Shown here in pieces: positions 9,723-20,644 of a DNA stretch of 64,000 nucleotides; within the stretch, counting starts at the first letter, position 1, and every line of letters begins with the position of its first letter. The translations under genes were made by a program, and so were the position numbers. The DNA comes from Nepenthes gracilis. Its lineage: Eukaryota; Streptophyta; Magnoliopsida; Caryophyllales; Nepenthaceae. The DNA lies in NCBI GenBank assembly GCA_033239525.1, contig BSYO01000036.1:4610126-4674125 (forward strand). Reading direction: 5' to 3'. The notes under the pieces are model-generated. The model worked only from the letters and a program-made list of their open reading frames with translations, was not told the origin of the DNA and ran no database searches.

Positions 9723-10428
9723 TGTTGGGGTCACTTCCGAGTGGCATTATGTCCGCGGACTCCATTGAAAGAATGGACGAGGACTTTTGTGGAAGCGTCA
9801 TGTCCGAGCGGTTGTTGAGGACGAGGAGCCTAGAATCGTAGGCGTTGACTCTATCGACGTAGGCCTGCAGTTGGCCGATTTTGCAGATGGGTTGGTCACC
9901 CACTCTGATTGGATGTTGCAGCGGCTGCAACTTCCCGATGACAGGCCTGCCATCTGACACGCCAAGCATGCGCCTGTCATGACAGGCCTAGGGCGTAGGT
10001 CTGGAGATCTACGTCCAGTAGGGTGGGCGGACACGCCACCCTTTGTGTATATAAAGAAGTTTGCTGCCCTTGCTGAAGTGTGTGCTAGAGCTGAGACATT
10101 TTGAGTTCTAAGAGCCTTGAGAGAGTTGTGGGCAAGTTTTATTGTAAAGATAGAGTGAGATACACTTTGAGAGAGGAATGTTGTACACTTGAGATTATTT
10201 TCTTTCGTTAGAGTTTGAGTAGCCAACACTTGTAAACAATTCTCTTATAGTACATTTCTTTGTGGTTTTTCCCTTGGTTTAAGAAGGGCTTTTCACGTTA
10301 AAACTTGTGTGTTCTCCTTTATTCTCTATCCTTACTTTCCTTGCCGTCTGAGAGCTCTGCTCTTTGTGCTGTCCGAGAACTCTGTCCGCTTGGTCACCGT
10401 GCAGTCCGAGTGTTTTTTTTCCCCAACA
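9723..10428 (+). repeat. 5' LTR of the Tork Copia (706 bp)
   Basis: It runs from TGTTGGGG to CCCCAACA. U3 contains palindrome-like segments (CTGTCATGACAGG near 9,976), and a TATA box lies at 10,048. The U5 part has the GTGGTTTTTCCC-type leader common to Copia LTRs (about 10,263-10,278). The 3' LTR copy, once rejoined across its insertion, is nearly the same length (about 700 bp). Confidence 0.9.
10048..10056 (+). promoter_or_regulatory. LTR promoter TATA box (Tork Copia)
   Basis: TATATAAAG in the middle of the LTR, the expected place for the element's pol II promoter. The same motif is kept in the 3' LTR at about 23,533-23,541. Confidence 0.7.
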
Positions 10429-10430
10429 AG

Positions 10431-10441
10431 TGATATCAGAG
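10431..10441 (+). promoter_or_regulatory. Primer-binding site (Tork Copia)
   Basis: TGATATCAGAG starts two bases after the LTR end. It is one mismatch from the TGGTATCAGAG complement of initiator-Met tRNA. Confidence 0.75.
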
Positions 10442-10480
10442 AATTAGGTTCTTTGTACGGTGATCTTGTTGTCGGCTGCT

Positions 10481-11240
10481 ATGGAGTACGGAAGTAAAAT
10501 GCCTTGCTTGAACGGATCCAACTATGATAGTTGGCAAAACAATATGTCTGACTTGCTATATGTGAAGTCCATGCATAATCCGGTTTTTGCCACAGAAAAG
10601 CCGGCGGGAAAACGGACGAGGCATGGACGCCGGAACACAAGCAAGTGTGCGGCCTTATATGGCGATTCGTTGACAACGTACAACCACGTTCGCAGAGAAA
10701 CGAATGCCAAGACGCTTTGGGGAAAGGTCGGAGAAGCTTTTGCTTCTAAGTCCGGGAACAACAAAATTTATCACTTGATGAGGCGGGTACATATCCGTTA
10801 CAAGGGCGGGATCATCTGTCATGGACCACTTGAATAAATTTCAGGGTGGCTGTGGACCGCCGCGGGCATGGGTATTAAGTTCGAGGATGAGGTGCTCGGA
10901 CTCGCTCTTAGCAACCCACCGGACTCATGGGAGACCATGAGGGTCACCATCGTCTGACTCCAAACAGCGTTGTGAATTTAGAGATGGTCAAAGGAGTCTC
11001 TTGAATGAGGAGGTGCGGCGGCGTTCTCGGGAACGACGACCTCTCGGCAATCCGAGGTCCTTGTCACCGAGTCGAGGGGGAAGAGGCCGAGGACGTGGCC
11101 CAAAGTCTCGAAGACAAAGGGTGGAGTAAGTCACGTTCTCGGTATCGGGATATGGAGTGCCATCATTATGGCAAGAAGGGCCACATCAAGAAATTTTGTT
11201 ACAAATGGAAGCGTGAAAACGCTGGAGGAGATAGGGCATG
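10481..11240 (+). pseudogene. Tork Copia gag
   Basis: The ATG at 10,481 begins [18 protein letters not shown], a usual Copia gag start (substrate-like N terminus, UBN2 fold). It continues through [19 protein letters not shown] (about 10,703-10,758) and [16 protein letters not shown]. Frame changes follow near 10,590 and 10,810. The zinc knuckle at about 11,157-11,200 reads CHHYGKKGHIKKFC: the second metal-binding cysteine is Tyr. Gag would form the particle and bind RNA, but this copy cannot make a whole protein. Confidence 0.8.
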
Positions 11241-12470
11241 AAGAGACGCGGCGAGGAAGAGTCTCGGCCTCGCTCGTCACAGGAGGTGACCTCCTTACGG
11301 CTTGCGAGTCCCGGAAGACTCGGTGGCGTGAACAGCAAGCCTCGAGGCGGGTGGTGGATTCCGGCGCATCTATCGGGGCTACCCGTGAGAGAGTTGTTCT
11401 CCACTTATACTCTGCGCCCGGGAGTATTGAAAATGGGCAACCTAGAGACGTCCAAGATTGTTGGACGAGGAGACATCTCCTTGTTAACCAACACCGGTGC
11501 CCTACTGGGTTTTGAGGGACGTCCGACACGTTTCGATATTCGCATGAATATCATTTCAGCGGGACAGCTCGACGATGAAGGCTCTTTGGGCGTCTTTTGT
11601 GAGCGATTCAAAGTCAAGAAGGGCTCGATGGTGGTTGCTCGAGGAGTAAAGGCTTCAGGCTTTTACACTATGAACGCTCAGGCCGAGGTAGCAGAGGAGA
11701 ATGCTACAGAGAGTGTGGAGTCCTCGGGCTTGTGGCATAAAAGACTCGGACATATGAGTGTGCGTGGCATGAGTCATCTGGCAAAAAAGGGTCTCATTCC
11801 AGAGATGGATGAAGAAATGCCGAGGACTTGTCCTCACTGCATGACGGGGAAGCAACGAAGGGTCGCCTTTTCAGGAGACGCATCTTCCAAGAGGTCCGAG
11901 GTCTTGGAACTCGTCTACACAGACGTGTGTGGGCCTCTACCGGAGAAGTCATTTGGAGGTGCACAATACTTTGTGACATTTATGTGATTATTGCTCAAGG
12001 AAGGCTGTGGGTGTTCCGTTGAAAACCAAGGACCGAGTTGCGGGGACCTTTGAAAGGATTCCATGCACTCGTTGAGCGGAAAACCGGGAAGAAGTTAAAT
12101 GCCGTGCGGAGCAACAACGGCGGTGAGTTCATTGGAACGTTTGATGCCTATTGCAAGACTCTCGGCATCAAACATCAGAAGACTCCACCCAAGACGCCGC
12201 AACTAAATGGCGTGGCCGAAAGGATGATCGCACCCTGATGGAAAGGGTCAGGTGCATGTTGTCCGAGGCCAGGCTTCCGGGATCTTTTTGGGCCGAGGCC
12301 TTGAAGACGGCCGCCCACGTGATCAATCGGTCGCCTTGTAAGCCTCTGGATGGGGAAGTTCGAGCGGATTTGGACGAAGGGGAACCCGCCACAACCATCT
12401 CGGGACTTTTGGTCAGAAGCCTTTGTTCATGTTCCGAGAGATGAAAGAACCAAGCTTGAGCCAAAGACCA
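11240..12470 (+). pseudogene. Tork Copia protease and integrase
   Basis: Protease: VVDSGAS (about 11,352-11,372) keeps the catalytic DSG, but its flanks lie in another frame (MGNLETSKIVGRGDISLL, about 11,434-11,487). The GAG-pre-integrase zinc domain follows (LWHKRLGHMS, then CPHC; about 11,730-11,840). Integrase core: YTDVCGPLPEKSFGG holds the first Asp (about 11,918-11,960), RSNNGGEF (about 12,109-12,132) has Asn where the second catalytic Asp normally stands, and QLNGVAERM (about 12,201-12,227) holds the Glu. A stop and frame change lie at 11,985-12,040. Integrase would insert the cDNA; two independent lesions inactivate it. Confidence 0.8.
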
Positions 12471-12719
12471 TGCAATGTGTCTTTCGGGCTATAAGCGAGG
12501 ATGAGTTTGGGTTTGCATGTATGACCCAAAGGAAAAGAAGTTAGTACGGTCCCGAGACGTAGTTTTCGTTGAGGATGAGACCATAGAGGACTTTGGGAAA
12601 GAGTTGAAGTCTCTACCCAACACTTCCCAGACGGACAAAAGTGACAGTGATAGTGTCCGTCCTGTGCGCCTTGCATCCGACGTCAGCGGACCAAGAGTTG
12701 TTGCCAACCAGGATTAGGC

Positions 12720-14380
12720 GATTCCAGCGCCTCAGGATTAGGTTGAAGATTTGGTGCCTCAAGTGGATGAGGAGGCACTTGTGAGACGGTCGTCCAGGCC
12801 GAGACGACCGTCCGTCCGCCTTCCAACAAGTGAGTACGTCCTCCTCACTGATGCTGGAGAACCAGAGGATTTTGGCGAGGCTATGAGGAGCTCCCAGAAG
12901 GATAAATGGTTTGAGACAATGGAAGAGGAAATGACCTCACTTTATGAGAACCATATCTTTGAGCTATCCAAAGCGCCTAAGGGGAAGAAGGCCTTGAAGA
13001 ACAAATGGGTCTTCCGGCTGAAGGCGACCAAGGACCCGAGCGCCCCGAGACACAAGGCACGACTTGTGGTCAAGGGATTTGGTCAACAAAAGGGTGTTGA
13101 CTTTGGTGAAATTTTGCGCCCGTTAGAAGATGTCCTCGAGTGCGTGTAGTGCTTGGGGCAGCAGCTTTGGACTTGGAGATTGAGCAACTGGATGTCCGGA
13201 CAGCTTTTCTCCATGGAGATCTAGAGGAAGAGATCTACATGGAGCAACCAGATGGTTTTGAAGTCAAAGGAAAGGAGGGACTGGTTTATCATTTGAGGAA
13301 GAGCTTATATGGGCTGAAACAAGCTCCGAGACAGTGGTATCAGAAGTTTGAGTCTGTTATGGTCGGACAAGGGTACCATAAGACTTCTTCGGACCACTAT
13401 GTCTTTGTGCAGAAGTTCTCGGAAAATGATTTCGTCATCCTTCTCCTTTATGTGGAGACATGCTGGTGGTCGGACAGAATAGTGCTCGGATCAAGGAGCT
13501 GAAGAAGCAACTGGAGCAGTCTTTCGTCATGAAAGATCTCGGACCGACGAAACAGATTCTGGGGATTAGAATTTCTCGCGACCGAGAGGGTAAGAAGCTT
13601 TGGCTATCCCAGGAAGGCTATATTGAAAAGGTGCTTCAGAAATTCAGCATGGAAGGGTCCAAGCCTGTCAGCACTCCTTTGGCCAACTATTTTAAGTTGA
13701 GCAAGCAGCAATGTCTGTCCTCGGACACTGAGAAGGCGCGCATGAGTAAGGTTCCTTACTCCTCGGCCGTTGGCAGCTTGATGTATGCGGCCGTGTGTAC
13801 GCGGCCGGACATTACTCATGCGGTTGGCCTTGTGAGTAGATTCCTCTCAAACCCAGGTATGGAGCATTGGTCTGCGGTGAAGTGGATTTTCAGATATCTA
13901 CGCGGGACCTCCAAGACGGATTTGCAGTTTGGAAATGAAAAGCCTCAGCTAATTGCATACACGAACGCAGATATGGCGGGGACGTTGATTCTGGAAATCA
14001 ACGTCCGGATACTTGGTGAAGTTTTTGCGGGGGCGGTCTCACGGCGGTCAAGTTGCGAAGTGCGTCGCTCTCTCCACTATGGAAGCAGAGTTTATTGCCG
14101 ACCGAGAGGTAAAGAGATGCTTTGGATGAAGAGGTTCGTTCAAGAGTTGGGTCTAAGGCATGAGGCGTGCGAGGTCCTTTGTGATAGTCAGTGCCATTCA
14201 CTTGTATAAAAACTCCTCATTCCATTCTCAGTCAAAACATATTGACGTGCGATATCATTGGGTGAGAGATGTTTTTGATGATGGGCAGCTATCAATTGGG
14301 GAAAGTTCGGTCGGGAAGAAAAATCTCGGACATGTTGATCAAGATTTTGCCAAAGGGGAAGCTAGAAGCTTGTTGTGACA
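12720..14380 (+). pseudogene. Tork Copia reverse transcriptase and RNase H
   Basis: RT (RVT_2) runs from MRSSQKDKWFETMEEEM (about 12,880-12,935) through NKWVFRLKATKDPSAPRHKA, ARLVVKGFGQQKGVDFGE, LDVRTAFLHGDLEEEIYMEQ (about 13,188-13,247) and SLYGLKQAPRQWYQKFE (about 13,302-13,352). The YVDD active site is destroyed: LLYVE is followed by MLVVG in another frame at about 13,447-13,470, as if two or so bases were lost. RNase H follows, with GSLMYAAVCTRPDITHAVGL and LSNPGMEHWSAVKWIFRYLR. YTNADMAG replaces the usual YTDADWAG, and homology ends near 14,380. Confidence 0.85.
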
Positions 14381-14427
14381 TTGCCGGTCTAACTAACTTC
14401 ACTCCCACTCGGTCGTGAGGGGAAGTT

Positions 14428-14650
14428 TGTTGGGGTCACTCCCGAGTGACATTATGTCCGCGGACTCAATTGGAAGAATGGACGAGGACTTTTGTGGAAG
14501 CGTCATGTCCGAGCGGTTGCTGAGGACGAGGACGAGGAGCCTAGAATGGGTTGACTCTATCGACGTAGGCCTGCAGTTGGCCGTTTTTGCAGATGGGTTG
14601 GTCACCCACTGATTGATTGGGCCAGGCAGCTGACTTCGATGACGATGCCT
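14428..14650 (+). repeat. 3' LTR of the Tork Copia, left part
   Basis: It starts TGTTGGGG right after the polypurine tract GAGGGGAAG (about 14,417-14,425) and aligns with 9,723 to about 9,946 of the 5' LTR. It is cut at 14,650 by the nested element. The right part is at 23,431-23,910. Confidence 0.85.
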
Positions 14651-17424
14651 TGTGAGGTTCCGGGTTTGTGAACCCGATAATTAAGAGGTGATTAGTATGT
14701 TAATGATCAATACTAATCTTATGGGATGATTAAGGTTTGGTATCGGAAGAAAAATCGGAAAATTACTCGGGTCCGAAATTTGCTGGAGCCACGCCACTGC
14801 CTTGCGGCTGCGCAGGCGCTGAGCGAGGCTCGAGCGGGGACGGCGTAACCGCCCGTGGCTGGCCGCTCGCCACCCCGCTCGATGGGGCGCTCGAGCGGTG
14901 GCGAGAGAGAGCACGGCCGCTGGTGGCGCCGCGGCTGCCGCTTCGAGCGGCTTGCGCAGATATATTCCGCCGCGCGATTTGTTCTCCTCATTTTCGATCG
15001 GCGAGGGTTTGAGAGGAGAGAGAGGGGCGCGGCTAGAGAGAGAAGAAGGGAGATCGAGCCGGGAGTCCGATTCCGCCCAGCTGTGTATAAAGGTGAAAGC
15101 ACGCGTCGAGGCAAGTGTTCTCATACCCACTTCGTTCTCTTTCGTTGTTTTATGTATTTTCGTTGGGTATTTTGTGTCGATACCCAGGGGAATGTTAGAA
15201 TATCGATACCCATGCCTTGAGGTCCGAGAAAATGTAGTTAGTTGTCCGAACCGGTCCGATTCGCCCGGGTGATTTGCGCTGAACCTAACCTACGGGATTT
15301 TGGGGTTTCCCATTTCCCGCCCCGTATCATGAAATTGACCCCAAAATTGGAAAGCCCACGTCCCAAATATGAACATATGTCGGCCGCGGTCCGATCTCGC
15401 ACGTTTGGACCCGTTCGCGGTGTCCGAGCCCCTAAATCGGCCATTTATTATTGTTCACCGAGACCGGAGGTGGATTTTGTGTGTTTCCACCTTCATTGAG
15501 ATGATGAAAGAACCCTAGAATATGAATACCCGTGTCAAATTGTGTATATATCGACCGGATGCAATCTCGCAAGATTTGACCCGTTCGTGGCATCAGAGCC
15601 TTGATAGTTTCCGTTGTTGATAATCCGGAAATAAATGGGAAGTTGTGTACTTCCACCCTCGTGACAAGTAAATCGAACCCCAATTGTGTAATCGTGTACA
15701 AGATGTGAAACGAATTCACCCGGACGTCCGATTTCCAAGTATCGGAACCGTGTACGGCGTCCGGTGTTCAAAAGAAATCCGATAATGTTTATCCAAAATG
15801 AGACGAAATCAAAGATGAAATGTGATCCTAATCGTAAAAAAAAGAACGTTTAAATGATTAAACGTAAAAGTAAGAACCCGAATGTGAATCAGGTGTGTGG
15901 AGGTTCCAAAGTGACTTGTGATCATTTGAGGTAAGAATCGATCTCTTTTGGGAACTTGAGTTGATTATGGTGACTAAGGGAACCGGATCCGTAGAAAGTG
16001 AAAGCGAACTTGTGATGACTTGGATTAAGGAATTGAGTCACATTGGATATTGAGATCCTTGACGTGCATGGAAGGAGTCCACATTGTGCTTGAGATGATG
16101 TGATTGATGATGTAATCTCCCGGTTGGAGATGATTGTGATGGGAATGAGATTTCCCGAGATTTGATTGTGCGGCAAATGTGGATTTCCCTCTCCAAGTGT
16201 CGAACCTAATCTCGAAACTAGGACCACGAGTCATATGGGTAGTATTCTTTGGCGTACCATGTCCATCGTGGTGGGAACCCGAGGGATACTTGGCCACGTA
16301 TTCCGGCCGCTCGTGTGAGCGGGTGATGTCTGTGGTACGCTTTAGGAAACTACTGTGGAAGGACGAGGATTGCCACTGGACCCGGGGTGTGGGGTGTGTG
16401 ACACTACATATTGAGATGTAGTTATCGGTGATGATTGTTGCATGGATGCAAAACGAGGGTCGTGTGCTACCGGCAAAGTAGTAGCCGTGGCTTTAGAATG
16501 TGTAGCGAACACATTCTGTCCTCGTTCTCTCGCACGTTGGTTAGTACGATCTACCAGCTGAGGTCCGCAAAGATGATATAATAATGAAAATAAATAATGT
16601 CCAATCGATGAACCCGTGAATCAAGTGATTCAAAAGTAACCATGAATCGTAATGAGAATCTTGTGAATCCAAATGATGAACCGAATGAAACCCGATGATT
16701 CAAGATGAAACCGTGAGAACGTAGGAATCGAGTGATTCCAGGTTGCTTTTTTATTCCTCGACTTGTTCCTTGATTGGAGAGTGCTTGTATTCCATCCGGT
16801 TTCCGTTCTTGTACATGTCTTGGAGGGTGTTTATGATTACATTTCTTTGAAATTTGTTGGCTCACTCTTGCTGCTTGATGTTTTCCTTTGGATGAGAACA
16901 CTTAGGCGCATGTAGATAGAGCAAGGAGAGAGACTTGCTCGATGAGATTAGGCTGGACGGCAAGTGCGCGAGGCTCCGGACTTAGAGTTGGATCGGATTG
17001 CGGGCTGACCACTTTCGGGGTTGAGCGTGGCTCATTATTGTTATTTTATGGTTTTATTATGCTTCCGGATGTATGATGATTTAGTTATGCTTCCGCGTCT
17101 GTATATTTATGTTTGGAGTTTTGTTTAATTAGATGGCATCTCTACAGATCCGTCTTGTAGGTTGTGTCTTGTGTTGGAGCCATGGATGATACGGGTGATA
17201 TTGAGATCCTGTGTGGCGTGCACAGAGGCTTTGAGTTAAGCCTTTTGTTTAGATGTGTGCTTGTTGCAGGATATTTTAAGCGGGTTGTATTTTGGTTTTC
17301 ATCCCAGTTGCAAGAGGAAACTCTGCCGGATTTTCAGTGAGAGTCCATAGGTTAATTATGGGCTCTAGGGTGTGTTTAGGCATTGACGGAGGTTATTCAA
17401 TGGAGAATAATCCGTTAGCCAAAG
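14651..17424 (+). repeat. 5' LTR of the LARD-like element
   Basis: It starts TGTGAGGTTC. GC-rich inverted repeats with GCTCGAGC cores lie at about 14,815-14,960 and a TATA box at 15,086. The last 400 bases (GTGTGTTTAGGCATTGACGG and neighbours) are shared with the 3' LTR. The two LTRs differ mainly by 1-3-base indels at C/G clusters. Open frames on both strands in the GC-rich part are composition effects and match no family. Confidence 0.8.
15086..15093 (+). promoter_or_regulatory. LTR promoter TATA box (LARD-like element)
   Basis: TATAAAGG, followed by the leader GAAAGCACGCGTCGAGGCAA. It is conserved at 21,084-21,091 in the other LTR even though the bases just upstream differ, which suggests a real promoter core. 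Confidence 0.6.
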
Positions 17425-20400
17425 TTGATATCAGAGAAAGAAGAGAGATGCCTAGGTTTGATCCTCGAATCATATGCTAAGCTTAGGTTTGATTAAGATT
17501 GATTGTTTTCGCCAATGAAGGTAGGTGAGGACTAAGTTAGTCCGGTAGTTTTGGTTACCCCGATCCTTAACTTAGGCTAGTACTAAGTTAGAAGCGGTGA
17601 CTTAGTTCGGATGTCTAGCCTACACGTCCTAGCTTGTGTTCTTAGGAGTGGCTTGATCCGAATTGCTTCGGTTCCAAGAAAATATTAGTAGCGGCTCTGA
17701 ATGGGGACTACTAGTATTGGATTGCCGACCGTAAGTCGAGAGAAAGAATGGTGTGTTGAGACACCTAAGTAATCGAATTTGACTAGTATCGATTGGGACC
17801 TTGAAGCGATCGGGGTTGATTCGAGACCTTGGATAATTAATCTCGGTTTGAGGTTTAAGTTTGATCGGTTCTTGGTTGAAGTGCTTGGATCGGTGCCTTG
17901 CTTCGAAGGGTTGCTAGGCCAACCTAGGAAGCGTGATGAATTGGGTGGAGTTAAGTTTGGGGCATATGAAGCTTTAGGTTGGAAGCTTCTTGGATTGATT
18001 CTGTATCGATGAGACTTTTGGGAGTGTGTCTCAATTATGGACAGTCCGATCGCGAGATTTAAGGATATTTTTAGTCCTGGTCAGGTGGTGAAAAGATTTG
18101 GTGTTTTAAATCGGAGTCCTAAGGTATGAACCCAAGTGTTAGTGCCACCTGTCGTGGCGAGATGTGAGGTTCTTGGGTTTCGTATTGTGATCTGATGTTG
18201 TTTTGAGGATTCCAAACCCATGTTGGGATTGTGGTTGAGATTGTGTAATTGGGAGGATCTAGGCTTGGCAGTAATGTCAAGAGCGACCTAGTATTCAGAA
18301 AGGCGAAAGGAAATATGGCAGCAGCTATTCACGGATGAATCTTGGACGAATGCCTTTCTGAAGAGATTTTGGAAACTAGGATCTAAGTTATAGATAGTAC
18401 GGGTGTTGGATTGAGAATGGTTGTATCCTCTGATTTTGGAATGAGGAAATCCAAAGACCGTAGGATCGAGCTCTACGATGGTGGTGCATGCAGAAATTTG
18501 TGGATTGCCGAGATTGGAAATGAAATCTCTCAAGCGTGATGTCACAAGCACTTGCTTCTCGGGGACCCCGAGTATGTTTATGGTTTTGTGATTCCGGGGT
18601 TAAGGATCTAAGTCCGATACAAGTGGTATCGAGGTTGTGATATCATTCGAGCTTGTGAATATGATTGGTTGGGTTAATTTGAATCGTCTTGTGGTGTCAA
18701 TCTTGTCGTGACGTTTAAATGATTCGATCGATGAAGTTATCGGATTGATTGCCTAGTAATTGAATCGCGGCAATTTTGGGTATGAACTTGAGATAGTTAA
18801 AGTGTTAAGCCATGATCCGATCTTAATAGTAGTTTGGTGAACGACTGCGGTGCTAATTTGGTCGGATTGGTAAAAAAGATAACATCCGACAATCAGGTTG
18901 TGGGATTTGGAGCATGAGTTTGAATTGATCGAGGTATCAAGAAATTGATATCGTCTTTCTTGTAAATCAATTGATCGAGGATGTTATCGAAAGGGAAGAG
19001 TCGGTCGAAGTTATCTTATGATCGTAATTCGAGGTCATATCGAATCAATGCCAACCGTTGAGGATTTTAGGTAGGGCCGTGGAAGTATCGGCTTTGGTAC
19101 TATGGTTGAATATTTCAGAACCTTTGAGGTAAATAGATGGACCGATAAGGTGGTTCACGAATTTCAAAATTGGCTAGGAGACTAATGATTGGATGATCAG
19201 GCTTTGCGGACGGATGGGCATAGTCCGTGAGCCGTCGTGAAGGCTTGATGAATTCTAAAGATCGATCTGGGTCCGTAATGGGACCGTTGTGGATCAATAG
19301 GAGTTGTAGCCCCGACGGTATCCGGGTCAAGGAAACGGTCACTGTAAGTCCAGAAAACGCCGTTTGGATTTTGTTGATTTGTTGGCGTTTCATGAAGTTT
19401 TATGGGATGATCTTTTGACCACGTCTGGGTCAATGTTGAGGTTGCTTCATGTGGTAATCAAGGAATTAAGTCATGGATTATGGATAGTTGATAATTCGCA
19501 GGTCCCATTGAGAAAGGAATGCGAATTTAGTTGAGATAATGCCTTCCTAAGCTTGTGGCTTTGTGATTGCATGATTTTGAGGACTTAAGTTTTAAGCGTG
19601 GCTGGTTGTGGAGGCCGATTGTGTCGTGGAAGTGTGCTGGTCATCTTTGACCTAATTGGATAGGGTAAACCGATGTTCATGACATTTGGGTTGACCCCAA
19701 TGGGTCCGATAAGTTCTCGTGGAATGTAATATCTTGGAGATAAGTGGGGAGGAGTCCAGATTAGTGTTACCCCACGTGGGTGCGTCGGAAATTGGCCATT
19801 GAGGTTTTCTTTTGAAAACTCAAGAGCATTGTCTTCGGAGATAGGAAGATGATCATATGGCCTTGCATGTGGTTAGATTTGTCTAAAGGTTGAAAGTGAA
19901 CCTCGGTGTTTTCGTTGGGAAAATAGGCATTAATGTTGGCAATTGATGCTGCGAGTCTTTGGACTTGTATGTCTTTGAAGTTTCATAGGTAATGTGAAAG
20001 TTACATCGCTAGTAAGTCCGAGTTGATTGGGTGAGAAAATGTCGTGATCTTCTTTGGAAGTTAGAATCGTATTCGGTTTTGGTCGCTTGGCTCGTTGATA
20101 TGCCAACGGATCTTGAGGTTGCTAAGTGATCGGAATTTTGAGATCTGGGCAAGAATTGAAGGTCTTGTCAACTTTTTGGGCAATTGTTATGATTGTACCG
20201 TAATTTAATGATTTGAGGATTAATCAGAGTGCGCAGGGTAAGCGTTGTGGGCCCGTGGCCCAGAGATTCCTGAATAAGGTTGAGGCTCTAGTGACCGATT
20301 TCTTTCGAGGCATGAAATGAATTCAAGTGAAAGGTCATTGATCCGTTGGAAGTGTCGGATTGAGTTGGAAGATGTCCGGCATGGTTGAAGGTCACTTTTG

Positions 20401-20644
20401 AAATTTGGAGAATCGTTATGAGGTCTTCCTTGTATCGATGGATGAGAGAATTGATAAGTGACCGGATTGGGCCGTTTTGAAAGGCTAAGGATTTGTTTTG
20501 TGACGAGAACAAGGACGATTCCAATCCTTGAGGATCTAAAGAAGGCGTTGTCCGAGGATGATTTGATCTTTGAGGAGTTCATCTCGATTTGGGAGTTTGA
20601 GGCTTGTTAAATTTCGGGACCGAAATTTTATAAGTGGGGAGAGT
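17425..20644 (+). other. Internal domain of the LARD-like element, no recognisable protein
   Basis: About 3.2 kb with no frame longer than about 120 codons and no retroelement motif. The composition is rich in GATTG, TTGAGG and CGGATT words. The primer-site-like TGATATCAG starts at 17,426 and the polypurine tract ends at 20,643. Any function would be at the RNA level (packaging or dimerisation) and cannot be read directly. Confidence 0.6.

Noticed and set aside
14719..15130. Long open frames on both strands in the GC-rich LTR segments (also 20,674-21,221)
   Set aside because: They lie in both LTRs of the LARD-like element, change frame between the copies, are Arg/Ala/Ser-rich and match no family; GC-rich DNA has few stops by chance.
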